Below are positions 14,001 to 22,200 of a DNA stretch of 45,507 nucleotides, piece by piece; the stretch's first letter is position 1, and each line of letters starts with the position of its first letter. The stretch is from positions 1-45,507 of IMG/VR virus record IMGVR_UViG_3300025646_000081; one strand, written 5' to 3'. The DNA comes from a virus. A model generated the notes under the pieces. That model saw only the letters and a list, made by a program, of their open reading frames with translations, had not been told where the DNA came from and ran no database searches. Both the position numbers and the translations under genes were made by a program.

Positions 14001-16972
14001 CTAGATGGATTTATGTGCACCTCAACAGAGCCGTCAGGATTTATGACCGCATGACCTAGTTTTTGAGTCTGTCCTACCCTGTCTGCCTTGTCTCCAGATT
14101 CTGCAGTATCATGTACAACAAACTTGTACTTGTCTCCGAAATTTTCGTTAAACGTAGAAGCTAATTTGTTATTGATAAATCTAGCGTACTTAGCCAGCAG
14201 CGGTCCCTTTGCAATGACTCCGATACTGCCATCCTTCTTTGGAGTGTATTCGGTAAACTTACCTTCAATTCCCCTTATATCAGACGGCTCTGGCTCAGGC
14301 GTCACCTCTTCTGTTTTGGGCTCTTCTACAACCGCCTCTTCAGGAGCCATAAACTTTCGTATGTCTACAATCCTTTCAGCCTCTGGTTTTAGTCCAACCT
14401 CAGTTTCTCCACTTCCTCCAGTATCAATCTCTTCGATAGCCTCCAAGTCAAATACGGCCTTTTGATTGTACTGCTTTCCTAGATTTACAGCTATGTCCTT
14501 ATCAAGGACCGCAGAAATGTCTATGTATGTATTTCCAGACCCCTCGTCAAACCAAGTGCCAACAGCTAAAACATCCTCATTGCCTTCAAGAATGTCTTTA
14601 TTTTCCTCCAGGTAATCAATTACATCTTGCTCTGTAATCTCTCTACCTTCTACGATTTTTGATCTTTCTGGGAAAATACTTACACTAGCTTTAGGTTGCC
14701 CAATCAGGTCCCTACCGTCAAGTGAGAAAGTGCTACCTCCATTACTCTTGTGGGCTTCAAGCTGGCTTGATGCGTTGTATTGTTGGGTCTGCTCTGGTTT
14801 TGCTTCTATCTCGCCCATTGGACTGATGTCCATTCCGAGATGAAGTCTTAGAGCTTGTTCAGCTTCATATTCTTTTGTTGCAGCTGTTACAGCTTCTTCT
14901 AACGCAGAAGCATCAGCCGCTTCTGTAGCTGCCCCTCTAGACGCTTCAGCCGTTTCTTTTCTGGCTTTAGCCAGCTCACCAAGAAGCCTGAGAGCTTCTT
15001 TCCTCTTTTCAATAGCCGCGTCTCTGTTCTGAATAGCATCTGTGTATGCGCCCTGATCAAACCCTTCCGTCCCAAAATACTCTTCCTGTACGGACACGGA
15101 TTCAGACAACACGCTCACATCATCAGAAAGCCCTTCAAGCTTGTTAGCAATCTTGGAATCTTCTATCAATCTCGACTCCTGAGAAGAGAGATTGGTGTTC
15201 TCATTAGAGTAACTTTCGACAATAGATTGCCTTTGCTTTACTATGCTTTCAATCTTAGTTTTTGCAGGCCCTAAATCTGCTCCATCTGCCTGAGCCTTCC
15301 TATATTCTATTACAGCTTGTTCTAAAGAAAGATCGAGCTGCTTGATTCTATTCATATCGGCAGGGTGCCGCACTGCCATCATAGTGTAAAACGACTCTCT
15401 TTCCGCTGCGTCAGATCTTCTATCAGACTCGTAGCTGTCTACAAACCCAGAGAGATCTTGACTCGTGTTAAGGCTTTCAATATCCTTTTCTACCCCAGAC
15501 CTCTCCACTCTTGATTTGGATGCAGCCTGAGGCCCTGTAACAAGCTCTCTTCCAGCTCTAAGCCCGCTAAAAGCAGCTCCAGGAGACGCAATAGCAGCGG
15601 AAGAGAATCCGCCCAAGAGCAAAGACTCTACAATTCTTTCTGCGTATTGCTCCCCTGTGTAGTCTTGGCCTGATGCAATGTCTTGATAAACCATATTTGA
15701 TGCCTCCTGAATGGCCTCAACAACGGCTTCAGTGGCAACATCAACACCCTGCTCTTTCATATACCCTTTAAACATCTGCACTGCTGTTTGGGTAGTGGCT
15801 GGGTTTCTAGCCACTTCTGTAAGAACCCTCCCAGCAATCTTAGCCTGAACTCCGCCAGCAACTCCAGTAAGAACAGCATCGATAGAGGCCCCTCCTATTC
15901 TAGCCAGTTCTCCACTGGCAGAGTCCATGTCGTAAACAGGGTCGATGCCTTTTTTTATTCTATCCAAGTCCTCAGACCTAGATCTCATGTATGAGTCTGT
16001 TCCAGCCATGATGCCAACGGATACACCACCAACAACCCTTGATGTAGCGCCCAAATAAGGAATAAAATATGGGGCAGACTCTGCAGCTGTCCTAAAGGAC
16101 CTAGTTATCACCTCTCCTATATCACCATTAGAAAGGGCTTCAAAAAAAGTTTGATCATACTGAGTGGTAGAAGCCGCCTTGAACTCGTCAATTTCCTTCT
16201 GCGCTGCGTTCTTAATGGCGGTAGCCATATCAACACCCTGAAATCCTATAGTGCTAAGTGAAAGCAAACTACTTCCAATACTAGCAAAAGCAGCTCCCAA
16301 GTCCACTGCAATGTCAGTAACAGCGCTGCCAATACCCGTAACACCTTCGTTGTATCGTCTGTCCCCGTCAAGAGGAATAGCGAGGCCATAATCGTTATAT
16401 AGCTTTGTGGCGGCTTGAGTTAGGTCCGTTCCTTCTGGAAGCCTGCCTATTATCTCTTCGGTATATGACTCCCTAAGGTCTCTTTCTTTTTTAGAGTACC
16501 TATCCTTAAACTCAAGTTCAATAGCGTATCTTTTCTCTCGGTCTGTTTTATCCGATTCGTTTATCTCTTTAACTTTGGCACCAAATTCAGCATCTTCAGA
16601 AAGAAGGCCTTGTATGATTTCGGTCTTTTCGTTGAAGAATCTTTCTTGATACTCCTCACCTATCTCACTAAGAGATGAATAAGTCTCAAGCTGTTCAGAT
16701 ACTGGCTCAGGATCTTGAGAGGAAGAACCCGAAGGTGTACCTGCCGATACAGACGCCAAGGTAATAGGGGCGAACTCTTGGATTGGTTCTGGTGAACCTG
16801 ATGGGGCTTGAGTTTCTGGCTCTTCTTTTTTTTTAAACGAAGACACAAGATTTAGAGCGTCAGCGAATTGACCGCTAAAATCCCCGCTGAGGAAAATTTT
16901 TCTTGCTATATAATCGTCGTCACGCCCCTCCTCTCTGTATTGGGCGATTATGCTGTTAAAGTCCTCGTTCAT
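8009..16972 (-). CDS. Giant multidomain virion/ejection protein (2987 residues)
   Basis: One uninterrupted frame of 2987 codons takes about a fifth of the window. Its layout fits an internal virion (ejection) protein of the large polyvalent type. It has a charged N-terminus, then Gly/Ala-rich hydrophobic segments at ~220-250, 297-330, 360-385 and 445-473, and an acidic coiled-coil-like stretch at ~480-710. A degenerate zincin-like region follows (EEVFHV at ~1009, DEALAEYVAEML at ~1070). A helical unit at ~1731-1757 has LTPFQVQQMMY, and a unit at ~1880-1930 has KVGVRLNLNVMKNTG. The long C-terminal part has NLLTTMSQVLNVGANMVNAVGN (~2306) and more hydrophobic helices at ~2591-2617 and ~2658-2678. 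Similar proteins are packaged and injected with DNA. It follows two other candidate internal proteins and precedes the holin. No intact catalytic site was found. Confidence 0.75.
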   Translation of the reverse strand: MNEDFNSIIAQYREEGRDDDYIARKIFLSGDFSGQFADALNLVSSFKKKEEPETQAPSGSPEPIQEFAPITLASVSAGTPSGSSSQDPEPVSEQLETYSSLSEIGEEYQERFFNEKTEIIQGLLSEDAEFGAKVKEINESDKTDREKRYAIELEFKDRYSKKERDLRESYTEEIIGRLPEGTDLTQAATKLYNDYGLAIPLDGDRRYNEGVTGIGSAVTDIAVDLGAAFASIGSSLLSLSTIGFQGVDMATAIKNAAQKEIDEFKAASTTQYDQTFFEALSNGDIGEVITRSFRTAAESAPYFIPYLGATSRVVGGVSVGIMAGTDSYMRSRSEDLDRIKKGIDPVYDMDSASGELARIGGASIDAVLTGVAGGVQAKIAGRVLTEVARNPATTQTAVQMFKGYMKEQGVDVATEAVVEAIQEASNMVYQDIASGQDYTGEQYAERIVESLLLGGFSSAAIASPGAAFSGLRAGRELVTGPQAASKSRVERSGVEKDIESLNTSQDLSGFVDSYESDRRSDAAERESFYTMMAVRHPADMNRIKQLDLSLEQAVIEYRKAQADGADLGPAKTKIESIVKQRQSIVESYSNENTNLSSQESRLIEDSKIANKLEGLSDDVSVLSESVSVQEEYFGTEGFDQGAYTDAIQNRDAAIEKRKEALRLLGELAKARKETAEASRGAATEAADASALEEAVTAATKEYEAEQALRLHLGMDISPMGEIEAKPEQTQQYNASSQLEAHKSNGGSTFSLDGRDLIGQPKASVSIFPERSKIVEGREITEQDVIDYLEENKDILEGNEDVLAVGTWFDEGSGNTYIDISAVLDKDIAVNLGKQYNQKAVFDLEAIEEIDTGGSGETEVGLKPEAERIVDIRKFMAPEEAVVEEPKTEEVTPEPEPSDIRGIEGKFTEYTPKKDGSIGVIAKGPLLAKYARFINNKLASTFNENFGDKYKFVVHDTAESGDKADRVGQTQKLGHAVINPDGSVEVHINPSRFAEAKAAGKDPLAVLVEEVFHVTLSPSLAKLYRSNRPALDKLLSDMEGIARSTGNKDLINRVEAKKSAYEKAGAKEDAVIDEALAEYVAEMLNYEYSPTLMDRIRVMLNKILKASVGKDTFTITSLDSAEKIVSAFSAMVRDGSAVKVAESVVDNTTERSAISPSKLPEDQSFRVTWWQPRVFRSGAEAGLTGESTLKSQTFNGKWHFINWWKHATKMGQLNFTGFQAVIDGKEVDIDANIMRRWKMKPPVDRAAIEREQAKEKRRTIPKIISFVNKNRINQEKSQGVPYYLNQQNVGFDYRIVIDKFRDFATDEQVEQINEILSEANENRPFNHTKEYNQILQEVATYEDVSRLVEEMELEYEDQSGVDPIERSAVISFYKFSESESARDDFELKTDQKRKALCDVGSKTCSTNDKVSLLQYESYMVKQQIGDSPSMKESVRYAAQALDVAKNHLMLEGFDIKNVIKNYNDGKEVLYGRLDSDPDIKIDPRDFDGVYDLILSYTSNGSQLDPNITLANQLFSAGLLRMQSGSSEFISRDRIESIAKKESDGTLESVNGQRAGAMAGHLSDINDVVKQYLKDGKFDKNRFFNEMKKRDKNGVPLLAKTIGENTEKLADLTLGNMGDPDAIPMDSNFKDQYNIYRGKFSLTDFSEGLVIPTDVRIRVVEAMKNAGRDVNIGMSDPEIFDDIRSMKSSGDDALISKGKRFYAELTGNNLSALRDFTASDKRQSRGFVSAVAKEMNLTPFQVQQMMYMDGIYTWNLYRGKRFVSDYKSAQERNLQEDLSSMAIDRSSIFNPGDQLDMFSQEVPKEAKRFQTPGRRIVTESAPKIIEATENELYRERSVDQGSKVRVRGAEVVLTQKAVDEALNTDATSRRIIGKGVQISEGQKVGVRLNLNVMKNTGVPVQTMHDKTASGEALKYAPAVTVKNATLFVNQNARNKIVTFQENKFPMASVNGEFVDAGTELDYSGVRAVFNPFRHNVFVDMAGRPIKSAEEATIVGGNVYLRGKIEYYDMSDPVLASGRTETEQQRNKRIKRGDKYDKAINRFIGYSKSQGIEFGSRQEAEAAYDNMSIPSEVAIDESEVANNMGEAMERASIASFTKKGLRMRQTAAKAARKYTEARADIINNPSNYIAPQNLQEIKNRLQDLTDQELIDTMTDDAIGRLSQRNDDMGVLAGSELIRRAIARGEVDRVPAIIAELAAMGTTAGRILRHFRELKSSTPAGLEATINSSVEASGNKLSDAQKSELKQLTLDLFQQQSVVEDLMRRAVGGEEVDAELESSIKKLKTLERQLDTFANKNIEKGWGDLFGQLVQGNLLTTMSQVLNVGANMVNAVGNVAVSTISLPIEAAYVKVGNIMGKDLEMRRRPSLMAYMYAVRKFGEGFVESSDTFVTGQDRDISEWRVNRGLAPFRSLMAAINKDLPMGPDGKFSTSQRAKLFVQGTLGIPAETMFRMLSFGDIPFRRYAEGLYLYQTGLNMGLEGEALARFLKYPTREQLAKAQTEGRKLTFQEETVASRTTNQVISTLTDATAKALDAIPFVNGTAFAKGLFRAMVPFRSTPANILYETFTWVNPYVGIIRMANNISDGNTEEASKTLSKMMLGAVTMEAAMLMIKEGIISGAIQWDEDEERNIAYDVFPPSSINVSALKRLISGESPEKKKDDRFVKYDKLGMIGAVLATAVQSVDMSDVSDIKEEEYDGPIDFFTDAITGFFGLNSFSAISMMMEQSFVQGLNGFLKVLTGDDVERNAENLVNSLFQAGSAAVLPNQMSAFYRAEREFLPDTRTTKDMDAMERILKKFEYTIKDRTFGLADHPVRYNWKGEPITQTPRGANSIAYQLFDISKSRQGTADPLSNEIWRLYEQTEDLTELCGTPSYAAKRSLSVPDVKSKKELKAARMLGKEYSWMNDEEFMKGRVYLNVEQINRLMMVAGQARYKDAIEVIKGAKYQNATDEKKIEMLNEVAEKYASSKEYDGSRFMPHTVALFDILQEIYDSER

Positions 16973-16990
16973 GTATTAGTACCTTGACCT

Positions 16991-16998
16991 CAAAGATA
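16991..16998 (-). promoter_or_regulatory. Promoter -7 box (TATCTTTG) for giant-protein/holin unit
   Basis: The - strand reads TATCTTTG, matching the Bacteroidota -7 consensus TAnnTTTG. It lies in the only gap between the giant gene and the gene before it, 18 nt upstream of the ATG. It differs by one base from the seven identical TATATTTG boxes elsewhere on this strand. No convincing -33 element is visible. Confidence 0.55.
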
Positions 16999-17002
16999 CT
17001 AA

Positions 17003-18253
17003 TTAATCCATTTGCCCTAGTAATTTGATGAGCGCGTCTTTTCCGTACTTAGACGCCATTTTTGAGTTGACTTCTTTGAAAATTTCGTCGTCAAATCTAA
17101 CGGGTATATACTCCACCCCTTTTGAGTTTGTTAATGCCAATATGGGGTTTAATTGATCGTCTAGATATATGCCGTCAATCTTGTACTTGCTCTCTTCTTC
17201 CCCGTCACCAAGCATAACGTAAATTCCAGCATCTCCAAGGGGAGCATACGTGGCTTGTACACTGACTTCTTTACCATCAACAAGTGTTGGAACTGACATT
17301 CCAGTAGATATACCGCTGGTCAAAGAAGAAAAGTTCTCGGCTTCTTCATTGTTTACTTTGTCCTCGCTTTTTTTCTTAAAGGGCTTCCATCCCTCGTTTA
17401 CAGAGGCATCGGCATAAGAGTCAACAGCCCGCTCAATAGCGTTGGGAGAGGACATTATCTCATCTACAGTAAGAGGTTTTTCAGAACTTTGATTTTCCTC
17501 ACTACTTACAAACCACCTAACAGCGTCCCTTTTCTTTAATCCCGTTTGGTCAGACATAATAGTGCTGGCGGCCCAATCTACAGCCTGTTGCCTGTTCTCA
17601 AACACCTTAGTGTCGTCTTTCGGCCTATTTACGTTATAAAAGTCTTCAGGCCTAACAGGGTCTGTGGCTGTCAGATAATTGGACTCATCAAAGAAAGACA
17701 GGTCCACAAGTGAGGGGTCGTTGATGTCGTGATCACCGTTAGGGTCAGATATGACAAAAGACCCGTTTTCAAGCCTTACCCTGAACCTGTTTGTATCTAG
17801 CTCTGCTGTCTTTGCTAGGTAATCATCCAGGCTCCTTCCGTCCATCAGCCCTTGTGAAGACCACTCATCAGGATTAACACCTGACCTTTTAAGTCTTGTG
17901 TTCTGTACTAATATTGGGTGAGTTGTTTTGTAGTACTTCTTTCTGTCATTAAGAAAGAACTCCAACTGATCCAACGCCGTCTGATACTGAACTCTCCCCT
18001 CTTCAGTCTTGAGCATTTCGTTCTTACTGTCTTTCAATATGTTAGCCATCTGCGTGGCTGCATCGAAGTCTCTTTGATACAGACCAGAAGAAGACATAGG
18101 AGGGACCTCTCCAGCAGATTGCATAGCCGCTTCTTCAGCTGCTTTCTCAGCTTCTTGAAGCGTAACGTACTTCTCTATCTGCTTCCTAGTCTCCCCGAAA
18201 AAATCTTGTCTTTCAGGTTTCCCTAAGTCTACTGCTCCGTATAAAGTGCTCAT
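17003..18253 (-). CDS. Putative internal virion protein
   Basis: This 416-residue hydrophilic protein is not recognised by family. It opens with an Ala/Glu-rich helical segment (EAEKAAEEAA, ~34-43) and continues helical to ~115. Acidic mixed regions and a beta-rich stretch follow near the C-terminus (ASVNEGWKPFKKK, then YAPLGDAGIYVMLGDGE). There is no signal peptide or membrane helix. It overlaps the upstream gp14-like gene by 4 nt and sits just ahead of the giant protein. In podoviruses this slot usually encodes the middle of three ejection proteins (gp14-gp15-gp16 of T7), so a similar role is inferred from order and not from similarity. Confidence 0.7.
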   Translation of the reverse strand: MSTLYGAVDLGKPERQDFFGETRKQIEKYVTLQEAEKAAEEAAMQSAGEVPPMSSSGLYQRDFDAATQMANILKDSKNEMLKTEEGRVQYQTALDQLEFFLNDRKKYYKTTHPILVQNTRLKRSGVNPDEWSSQGLMDGRSLDDYLAKTAELDTNRFRVRLENGSFVISDPNGDHDINDPSLVDLSFFDESNYLTATDPVRPEDFYNVNRPKDDTKVFENRQQAVDWAASTIMSDQTGLKKRDAVRWFVSSEENQSSEKPLTVDEIMSSPNAIERAVDSYADASVNEGWKPFKKKSEDKVNNEEAENFSSLTSGISTGMSVPTLVDGKEVSVQATYAPLGDAGIYVMLGDGEEESKYKIDGIYLDDQLNPILALTNSKGVEYIPVRFDDEIFKEVNSKMASKYGKDALIKLLGQMD

Positions 18254-19188
18254 CGTGATTGCTTATCAAACTTCTTAAACAGCTGAGCGGCGTACTTACT
18301 CTGCCGTGCAATGGCGGCTGCTTGCTCTGGGTTCAACACGTACTCACCTCCAGTAAGCTCCCCGATCTTAGACCCGTCTTGCATTACGTCAATAGGGTTT
18401 GACCTGTGAGAAAACTCCCCAGGGGTCTTCTTTACTTTACCTCCAGCAGCATCTATTCCAGCCGCCCTAAGAGCCGCCTGAAGCCTCTCCAGTTCAGCAG
18501 TTTGATTTGGGGTTCCAGAAAGCTGCTGAAGCCCCTCAAGGCCCCCTCCAAAGTCAAGGCTGTTAAATGTTTCCGCACCTCCTCCAGCGCCTCCACCAAA
18601 CAGTCCAGCTCCAGCAGCTTGACCCAGCGTACCAACAAGACCTCCTGCAAAGTCATACCCAAGCTGTCGCCTTTGCTGTCCAGCTTGGAAAGCTCCTTCC
18701 ATGCCAGACCTAGCCTGAGCCCTAGCCATAGCAAGGTCTGCGCCTATATCACCTCTCTGCTCTTGCCTAAGTTGCTCTTCCATCTGACCAACCCTAGCCA
18801 TAGCCCCAGTTTTCCTTCCGTACTCTGCAGCCCCTATGTTAGCCATAGTGCTGGCAGCCTGCTGTTGCTGTGCCCCAAGCCCGCCAAGGATCGCTCTAGC
18901 CCCACCAGCCTTCAAAGCCCCTACAGCTGTACCTGCCTGACGCTGAGCTTCTTGCCTTTGAAGATCGGCAGTAGGATCTTGCATAGCGTACTGCATGTAC
19001 TTACGCATCGTGGGTCCGATACCGTACATACCCTCTCTTTCTTTCGCAAGCTTGTCTGCTTGAGCCTGCCCTTCAGCCCCAAGCTCTTGATAGCGAGCCT
19101 CTTGTTCTTTGAGCCCCTTGCTCTGACCAAAAGCGGAAATACCCTGACCTACAACAGATCCTATGAGTGACAAAGTAATTGGGTCCAT
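18250..19188 (-). CDS. Internal virion protein, gp14-like
   Basis: This 312-residue Ala/Gly/Gln-rich helical protein starts with MDPITLSLIGSVVGQGISAFGQ, a small hydrophobic N-terminal helix typical of short podovirus ejection proteins. The middle (~60-190) is a long Ala/Gln/Arg helix, then a Gly-rich hinge (GLFGGGAGGGAE). The C-terminus has the block TPGEFSHRSNPIDVM...GGEYVLNPEQAAAI (~255-295), which I recognise as recurrent in phage virion proteins of this gene position, often followed as here by a basic end. It begins its own unit, with a TATATTTG box 4 nt before the ATG, and is coupled by a 4-nt overlap to the next internal protein. Specific biochemistry is unknown. Confidence 0.72.
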   Translation of the reverse strand: MDPITLSLIGSVVGQGISAFGQSKGLKEQEARYQELGAEGQAQADKLAKEREGMYGIGPTMRKYMQYAMQDPTADLQRQEAQRQAGTAVGALKAGGARAILGGLGAQQQQAASTMANIGAAEYGRKTGAMARVGQMEEQLRQEQRGDIGADLAMARAQARSGMEGAFQAGQQRRQLGYDFAGGLVGTLGQAAGAGLFGGGAGGGAETFNSLDFGGGLEGLQQLSGTPNQTAELERLQAALRAAGIDAAGGKVKKTPGEFSHRSNPIDVMQDGSKIGELTGGEYVLNPEQAAAIARQSKYAAQLFKKFDKQSR

Positions 19189-19192
19189 GTTA

Positions 19193-19200
19193 CAAATATA
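19193..19200 (-). promoter_or_regulatory. Promoter -7 box (TATATTTG) for internal-protein unit
   Basis: Exact TATATTTG on the - strand, only 4 nt (TAAC) before the ATG at 19188, inside the 13-base gap after the large tail gene. With a start site 4-7 nt after the box the mRNA would begin at or near the start codon, i.e. leaderless. Confidence 0.68.
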
Positions 19201-19201
19201 G

Positions 19202-22200
19202 TTATTGCTGACCTAACGAGTGATCCTGATTGGATTGAACGAAATGTGTATTCACACAATATAGCTCGATAAGTGTAGCTTGGTTATTAGTTAGTGTTAT
19301 TTCTGCCCAATGTCCACGGATTGGGTCTCCGTTTTGATCTTGATCCGTTACAAGAACAAGATTACTTCCAGTAAGCGACACAGAGGTACCCGCGTTTAGC
19401 TGTATTTCTCTAGTGCCAGCAACAGAAGCCAGGGTTCTAGGAGTGTTATTGCCGCCGATTGGAGTTCCTATGTCCGTTAGGTTTCCGCTGCCGTCAACCT
19501 CCATAACCGCAGAGCCTGCCATAAGAGGTAATGTATTTACTCTATTTACAAAAGAGATGAGGCCGCTTCCGATGTCTGCAGATGCAACTTCCCCAATAGG
19601 AATAATATGTTTTGTACTATTATCAGAAGAGTCCCTTCTGATAGGGGCATACCTGCTCCCTTCTTTGGACACAAAATCGGTTTGGTCAATGCTACCTAAG
19701 GCTCCAGTGTCAGTAAGGATTGAAGTAGCTGTCCACCTTGCGTCTGACGGGGCACCCTCTAAGGATATAGCGTTAAACACCTTAGACATGCTAGGATTGT
19801 AGTTGCTCACCACTTTAACCAACGATTCTCCAAACGTACCGTAGAAAGTGTTGTAGTCTGTTTCGTTTGTGTGAGAGAAGAATATCTCAGCATCGTCCGA
19901 CAAAACTGGGTCTACGTAAGTAGCGGAGTACATAGTGCCATTCTGGTCAGCATACATGTCTGGATAGAACGTATACCTGCTCTGCCACACCCCAGCGCTT
20001 ACATTATACCCCAGAGTCAGTCCTCCGTAAAGGAACTCTTCGCTTCCTTCAACCTCAGGGTCATAAGATGGGTTGTTAATCTGTCTTAGGGTTACATAAT
20101 ATTGATCATCTTCTGGGTCGTATCCACTTACAATACGAGAACCCCCTTGAGCCAGGAACGAATCGAGGTTAGACTTAAACAGGGAGTCTACACCGTTTTC
20201 TGAAATCGGGGACAGTCCTTCTGAAGTAAGCCTAACAAGCTTCTTTCTTGACGTGTCTACAAAGAACCCATTGCCGTCGCGAATAAGAACAGACTCAGGG
20301 TTACTCCCGCATCCAAAGTCTCCAGCATAGTATGCTGGGGTATTGAGTACGTTAGTACTAATAGAAACAATACCATCCGTTGTTGGGGAGGTAATGATAT
20401 CTTTGTTTACTGGCACCCTAGCAACTCTATTCTCTTGAAAAGCAAGTAGATAGTCATCTCTAAACGTTCCGATATAGTTACACGCCCCGTTAGCTGAGTC
20501 AAGGCTGAAGAAGTTAGCGAGACTAGGATTGAATGATGATAGTGAAAGGTTTGCTACGTCCTCGGCATAGGCGTCGCTATATGTAATTCCGTTATATCTG
20601 CGGATCGTTGCAGCGTTTTCAAACGGCAGATGAGCACGACCCTTCGCCCATATAGACGAAGAAAATTCATCATTTATATCATCCGATTCTATTTCTAGAG
20701 TCTGATAAAACCAATCACCAGGCTCCAGCGGGTCAACATAAGACATCTTACAAGAAACTGGCCTAAAATAACAGTCGCCATTAGTAACTACTATGCTGTC
20801 TCCGTGATCATTTATTGCTGGATCTTTTCTTGGTCCCACGTCGGCACCATGACCTATTTCATAATATACCTTTTGTTCAGGCTGAGACTTTGGTGAGTAC
20901 ATTTCTACTGTTGTCCCAGGCCAATAATTAGTAGGAGTACTACTGTCTCCATTTTCTCTTTGTTCACCAGTTACCTCAAACCAGTCATAACCAGTGTACT
21001 TTAATGTGTTTCCGTCCACCCCTTCTACTAGAGAGGTTATTTCTGGCGACTCTATTATAAGAAATGTTCCAATATGCGGATCTTCTCCATTATGGGAGGT
21101 TGAGACATTTTCAATTTCCCCTTGATTGCTTGAGTCGTATTGTTTGACTCCAATAATGTTAAACTCGATAACGGTTTCCGAATCTGAAGCCAGAGGATAA
21201 GAGTCAGTAAACGATGATTGAATTCCGCTTCTTCTTCTAATAACCCTTAATTTGTCTCCTTCAGTAAAAGAATAATCCCTAGTAGGATTTTTTTCATCCT
21301 TATACTTGTCTAAAGTTATAAGAGAAACAGCCAGCCTTTTGTCATCAGGGTCAGGAATCCAATTTCCATTACTGGAGTCTTTCTTTCTAAACCTATATGC
21401 GTCACCTACAGTGTACTGAGTAAAATCTCCTATTGAGTTTCTTCCTGAGTAAACTATCTGAAACCTTTTAGCCCATGAAGGAGGATTAAAAGAATCATCA
21501 AAGTTTATTGTAACGGATGCAGGCCCTCTATTTGTTCTAGCAGAAGACCCAACATCTTCAACGTAAACGCTACCAAGCTCATTTACATTACCAGACCTGT
21601 TATGCTCATCATAGTATACTAAACCAAAATCATGAGTGCTCCCAGATTTAAAAGTAGGTACAATTAATTTAGCAAAAGCTTTAGCTAATTTATTAGATAT
21701 GTATGTAGCGTTTTCTATAGATGAATAAGATATCTCACTTTGAAGATTGCCTCCAGTGTCTAATACGTTATTCCAAGAGGCGCCAGAAGAACTAACACTT
21801 TGAACTACATCACCTCCAGGACCAGTTATTTGACCTACTGGCTCTAGAGTCTCCATTTCAATCCTGGAAACTCTAGGCTTCATTATTATTGTACTTGTTG
21901 TAGTTGTTGTATCATCAAATCTCCAGTATACGTTAACACTTCCGTTATAGTTTCCAGAATAGTTTCCAGAAAATGATTCGTTACTAAAAGAGTACTTTTG
22001 AACTGTTTCAATCCCAAATAAGGCTGCATTTAGTCCAGATATGACTTGATTTATCTGCGAGTCTGTTGATACAGAATATTGCAATACAAAATCATCTTGG
22101 TCGCCAGGATATGAGGAGTGAACCAATGCTAACGATGTGGAAGTGAGCGTGTCTGCAGACTGACCACCCTGACCAGTAACTAGGTCTTCAGCTGTTACAC

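Noticed and set aside
18406-19170. A 254-codon frame on the + strand opposite the gp14-like gene
   Set aside because: It is Ser/Leu/Pro-rich, as expected from the complement of an Ala/Gly/Gln gene, has no recognisable domain, and lies fully antisense to a better-supported gene with promoter and coupling.
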